Shown in pieces: positions 20,633 through 22,738 of a DNA stretch of 22,738 nt. The stretch covers positions 1 to 22,738 of the forward strand of contig SLNK01000034.1 in the NCBI GenBank assembly GCA_007133095.1, given 5' to 3'. Source of the stretch: Candidatus Peregrinibacteria bacterium. GTDB lineage: Bacteria > Patescibacteriota > Gracilibacteria > UBA1369 > LOWO2-01-FULL-3. Below the pieces are notes generated by a model. That model searched no databases. It worked only from the letters and a program-made list of their open reading frames with translations, and was not told the origin of the DNA. Position 1 is the first letter of the stretch, and each line of letters starts with the position of its first letter. Position numbers and translations under genes: made by a program.

Positions 20633-21481
20633 ACCGCAGACATACTTTGCGCCACAATTCTTCAATGCGCCGGCGCACTCGTTCAGCGTACTTCCGGTAG
20701 TGGCGACATCGTCCACAACAACAAAAGACTTATTTTTGACGAAATTTGTAAAGTCCTCCTTCACACGGATACTGCCTTTCAAATTTTTTAAACGCTGAGT
20801 TTTCGCCAGCTTGGCTTGATCGGACAGATAAGTTTTTCTTTCAAGGCAATCCAAAAGATTTTTTGGGGCAACTTCTTTAGCCAACAAAAGAGCCTGATTA
20901 AAACCCCGACGCTTCAGTTTCTTTTTATGCAATGGGACAGGGACAAAAAGAATGTTTTTTTGACCGGCAATTGTATGCTTCAAACCAAAAAATTGCTTTT
21001 TCATAGGTTCCGACAAAAGCAGATGCAACTTTTTCTCATTATCGTATTTGAATAAGGAGATAGTTTTTCGCAAAAGCGCGTTTTCTCCGTAATCCATGGA
21101 AACAATAAGCTGATCAAACAAAAATTTTGGGGCGCACCCGCCACCGGACGTGTCCACACCGCCGTCATTGTTTCTACCACCATCGTGCGTGTCTGCCCCA
21201 CCATCCTCGTTTTCCCCGCCACCGGACGCGTCCACACCGTCGTCCTTGTTTCTCCACTCGCGTCCACAAAACTTCCCATCGGATTTTTCGGATCCGTGTA
21301 GATTGCTTTTGGCAGAATCGCAAAATTTCCCATCTGCGTTTTTGGCTCCGCAATGAGGACAACTCTGAAAACTGTCCGGGATAAAATTAGCTTCACACAT
21401 TGAGCAAACATAATCGCCCGGATGTCCGCACAACCTGCAATTTGTTCCGAACAAAAAATCCAGAAAAAGTTCAAGCCTCAT
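20609..21481 (-). CDS. comF: ComF-family phosphoribosyltransferase-like protein with repeat insertion
   Basis: The start is placed at ATG 21481 (MRLELFLDFLFGTNCRLCG). The upstream in-frame extension to 21619 crosses the opposing promoter and lacks family similarity. The 290-residue protein has a zinc-ribbon N-terminus (C15, C18, C26, C29, C41, C44), then an insertion (about 46-116) with DGKFC twice and 13-residue Asp/Gly-rich repeats. The phosphoribosyltransferase domain follows: FDQLIVSMDYGENALLRKTISLFKY, VPVPLHKKKLKRRGFNQA, and the PRPP loop VVVDDVATTGST. ComF is needed for natural DNA uptake in Bacillus and relatives, probably on single-stranded DNA in the cytosol. The insertion makes it about 50-60 residues longer than usual. 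It is divergent from the amidohydrolase. Confidence 0.93.
   Translation of the reverse strand: MRLELFLDFLFGTNCRLCGHPGDYVCSMCEANFIPDSFQSCPHCGAKNADGKFCDSAKSNLHGSEKSDGKFCGREWRNKDDGVDASGGGENEDGGADTHDGGRNNDGGVDTSGGGCAPKFLFDQLIVSMDYGENALLRKTISLFKYDNEKKLHLLLSEPMKKQFFGLKHTIAGQKNILFVPVPLHKKKLKRRGFNQALLLAKEVAPKNLLDCLERKTYLSDQAKLAKTQRLKNLKGSIRVKEDFTNFVKNKSFVVVDDVATTGSTLNECAGALKNCGAKYVCGLVLARVR
21137..21244 (-). repeat. 39-bp tandem repeat in comF
   Basis: About 2.8 copies encode DDGVDASGGGENE, DGGADTHDGGRNN and DGGVDTSGGG. The phase is preserved, so the repeat expands the linker without a frameshift. Confidence 0.88.
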
Positions 21482-21575
21482 CGTTAAAAATAAATAAATA
21501 CCAACGGGAAAAACATAGCGGGGGAAGATTAAAATTTTGTGAAAAAATATTAAAAAAGAGAACGGACAGGTTAAA

Positions 21576-21603
21576 CATCTGTTGACAGATGCGAGGCAGA
21601 TGC
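21576..21603 (+). promoter_or_regulatory. Possible operator over the amidohydrolase promoter
   Basis: CATCTG-TTGA-CAGATG (21576-21591) is a perfect 6-bp inverted repeat whose centre is part of the -35. CAGATGC recurs 11 bp further on (21597-21603), about one helical turn away. The arrangement suggests a repressor site, but no regulator gene is nearby. Confidence 0.45.
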
Positions 21604-21609
21604 TATGAT
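21582..21609 (+). promoter_or_regulatory. Sigma70-type promoter of the amidohydrolase gene
   Basis: A consensus TTGACA (21582-21587), a 16-nt spacer and TATGAT (21604-21609) with upstream TGC. The predicted start is near 21616, with about 25 nt of leader to ATG 21642. Confidence 0.8.
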
Positions 21610-21641
21610 ACGCCGCCAATCAGTTGATTAACAAAACAGAC

Positions 21642-22547
21642 ATGAAAGAAATAGTGGACACCTATATGGCGGATGTTTGCGGAAAGTATGACGGAGAAAC
21701 TTTAAGAGAAATAGGCCCCCATTTGGGACTGGAAGCGGACAAATTTTTAGATATTGAAAAAGCGAGGGAGGAAGTGAACAAAATCGCCGGGGATACGGGA
21801 GCCGAAATAAATTATGCGCTGACCTCTCTGGGGACATGGAGAAATCCGGGAACAGGCGAGTATTTAAGTATTGATGGTGAGTGGGGCGGAATTGGTGAGG
21901 ATGACCCTGAAGAGTTTTTCAGACAGATTAACAACGCGCGACTGGAACTAAGGAGACCCGGAGGAGAGGTGCCAAAAAACGAAAAATGGTATGCAAAAAT
22001 AGGCGGACACTTCCCGGAAAAACTTTTACCGATGCTTAAAGCGCATTCACATCTGTTTGACGGATTAAAAATCGGAGCGTTTAGAACTCCCGATTTCGAT
22101 TTGCTGGATCAAAAATATGAGGAGTTGTGGAAGTTTTGCGAAGAGATGGAATGGCCGGTGTTAATACACTGTTCATCTTCCAACGATCAGGATTGTTTTA
22201 GGATATTCGGCCTTGCGCAAAGATACCCGAGAGCCAGATTTTGTGCATCACATATGGGGGGTGACAATCCGAAGGAGATTGAACAAAGAGCGAAATCCCT
22301 TCGCAGAGCAAGGACACCTCACAGAAATTTTTTCCTAAACACAGCGGTTGAAGATTTGAGAATGGTAAGAAAAGCGATATCCATGTGGCCCAAACTTTTG
22401 GACTCACTGGTAATAGGCTCCGATATTCCTTTTTTAGGAGACGATTACTCCAAAGCGATTCAAAGGATAAGCGATCACTTTTCTGAAAGAGAATTAAAAA
22501 GAATCGTTGCAAACGGAAAACGATTTTTAGGAAATGGTGGGCGGTAG
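21642..22547 (+). CDS. Amidohydrolase-2-like TIM-barrel protein
   Basis: I use ATG 21642 (MKEIVDTYMADVCG, 301 residues) rather than TTG 21624. The C-terminal two thirds match amidohydrolase-2 type metal-dependent hydrolases: WYAKIGGHFPEKL, FDGLKIGAFRTPDFD, the LWKFCEEMEWPVLIHCSS strand with a metal-ligand-type His, FCASHMGGDN with a second His, and LVIGSDIPF with the catalytic-type Asp. The expected N-terminal HxH motif (D.H.H) is not seen. The protein may therefore bind one metal ion, use other ligands, or have lost catalysis. The substrate is unknown. The gene is monocistronic with a strong promoter. Its last 13 nt run into the 3' end of the opposing tRNA-Val. Confidence 0.75.
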   Translation: MKEIVDTYMADVCGKYDGETLREIGPHLGLEADKFLDIEKAREEVNKIAGDTGAEINYALTSLGTWRNPGTGEYLSIDGEWGGIGEDDPEEFFRQINNARLELRRPGGEVPKNEKWYAKIGGHFPEKLLPMLKAHSHLFDGLKIGAFRTPDFDLLDQKYEELWKFCEEMEWPVLIHCSSSNDQDCFRIFGLAQRYPRARFCASHMGGDNPKEIEQRAKSLRRARTPHRNFFLNTAVEDLRMVRKAISMWPKLLDSLVIGSDIPFLGDDYSKAIQRISDHFSERELKRIVANGKRFLGNGGR

Positions 22548-22611
22548 TGGATTCGAACCACTGGCCTTTCCGATGTCACCGGAACGCTCTAACCAACTGA
22601 GCTAACCACCC
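22535..22611 (-). tRNA. tRNA-Val (GAC), CCA encoded
   Basis: The cloverleaf reads on the minus strand. The acceptor GGGTGGT pairs with ACCGCCC (one G-U), and the D stem is GCTC/GAGC with an AGTTGGTTA loop. The anticodon stem TTCCG/CGGAA encloses GTGACAT (anticodon GAC). The variable loop is AGGCC, and the T arm is AGTGG-TTCGAAT-CCACT, followed by A and encoded CCA. The 3' end overlaps the amidohydrolase stop region by 13 nt. Confidence 0.96.
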
Positions 22612-22667
22612 TGTATTTTAATTTCCTTGATAATGTTGCTGTTCTAGCTAAGGGGGACTTTTTGCAA

Positions 22668-22738
22668 TTATCTCAGTTGGTTAGAGCGTAAACGCTCTTT
22701 TTGATAAGCTGAGGGCTCTCCAACTGAGCTAACCACCC
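22668..22738. repeat. tRNA-derived inverted repeat at window edge
   Basis: A plus-strand fragment TTATCTCAGTTGGTTAGAGC (22668-22687) and a minus-strand fragment at 22715-22738, reading GGGTGGTTAGCTCAGTTGG then AGAGC, both match the 5' part and D arm of the nearby tRNA-Val, in opposite orientations. The minus fragment lacks the anticodon, T and 3' acceptor parts, so it is not an intact tRNA. The remainder of the 22612-22667 stretch shows no gene. Confidence 0.75.
22683..22702 (+). terminator. Terminator-like hairpin inside the tRNA-derived repeat
   Basis: AGAGCG-TAAA-CGCTCT is followed by a T run (22698-22702). Its 5' arm is the D-stem end of the tRNA fragment. It may terminate plus-strand transcripts reading past the amidohydrolase and the antisense strand of tRNA-Val. 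Confidence 0.55.

Noticed and set aside
21127..21384. Plus-strand His/Pro-rich ORF with many CxxH-like pieces
   Set aside because: It is antisense to the Asp/Gly repeats and zinc region of comF; its low complexity comes from the repeat.
21482..21619. 46-residue N-terminal extension of ComF
   Set aside because: It would place coding sequence over the opposing promoter, and the family starts just before the zinc ribbon at MRLELFLDFL.
22612..22738. Second complete tRNA on the minus strand starting at 22738
   Set aside because: Only the acceptor 5' strand and D arm match; no T arm or 3' acceptor strand can be drawn.

Overview
The window looks like a piece of a compact, AT-leaning bacterial chromosome, most likely from the Candidate Phyla Radiation (Patescibacteria), possibly Peregrinibacteria-like. 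This is inference. The support is dense packing with gene ends that touch or overlap, few recognisable Shine-Dalgarno sites, short lipoproteins with acidic tails, a sortase, a ComF protein, and a divergent domain Ia in the NAD+-dependent DNA ligase. UGA is read as stop (for example at the thyA/folA ATGA junction), so the Gracilibacteria UGA-glycine code does not apply. No phage, IS transposase, CRISPR array or cas gene is visible.

Layout: (1) 1-129 is the 3' end of a probable ispG, followed by a 240-nt foldback element. (2) 425-1767 is a coupled thyA-folA pair closed by a perfectly palindromic bidirectional terminator. (3) 1835-4360 on the minus strand holds a membrane-anchored DsbA-like protein with CPFS in place of CXXC, an M29 aminopeptidase and a small membrane protein, with tRNA-Phe on the plus strand between the last two. 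(4) 4378-5152 has overlapping divergent promoters, an HPF-like ribosome hibernation factor and a heptad-repeat lipoprotein. (5) 5237-8340 is a structured leader RNA with a terminator, then a CDF metal transporter fused to a NifX-like domain, aroD (type I) and ychF. (6) 8315-10672 is a bifunctional RelA/SpoT homologue with four C-terminal membrane helices. (7) 10744-12442 is a class D/E-like sortase and two unknown small proteins. (8) 12510-14531 is ligA, convergent with dnaX. (9) 14528-21481 is a minus-strand run of comF, a GT4 glycosyltransferase, PolX, an acidic lipoprotein, a second GT4 and dnaX, listed in transcription order. (10) 21576-22738 is an amidohydrolase-like gene with a strong promoter and a possible operator; its 3' end overlaps an opposing tRNA-Val, and the window ends in tRNA-derived inverted repeats.

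Functionally the window is mostly housekeeping: nucleotide and folate metabolism, isoprenoid and shikimate steps, replication and repair (ligA, dnaX, polX), translation and stress (HPF, RSH, YchF, two tRNAs), and envelope work (two glycosyltransferases, sortase, lipoproteins, thiol protein). The most unusual signals are the structured RNA ahead of the CDF-NifX fusion, the membrane-anchored RSH, the long foldback between ispG and thyA, the mutually overlapping divergent promoters at 4378-4414, a TTAAYCC element 7-8 nt before four neighbouring start codons, and repeat-driven remodelling of comF and its 3' flank.
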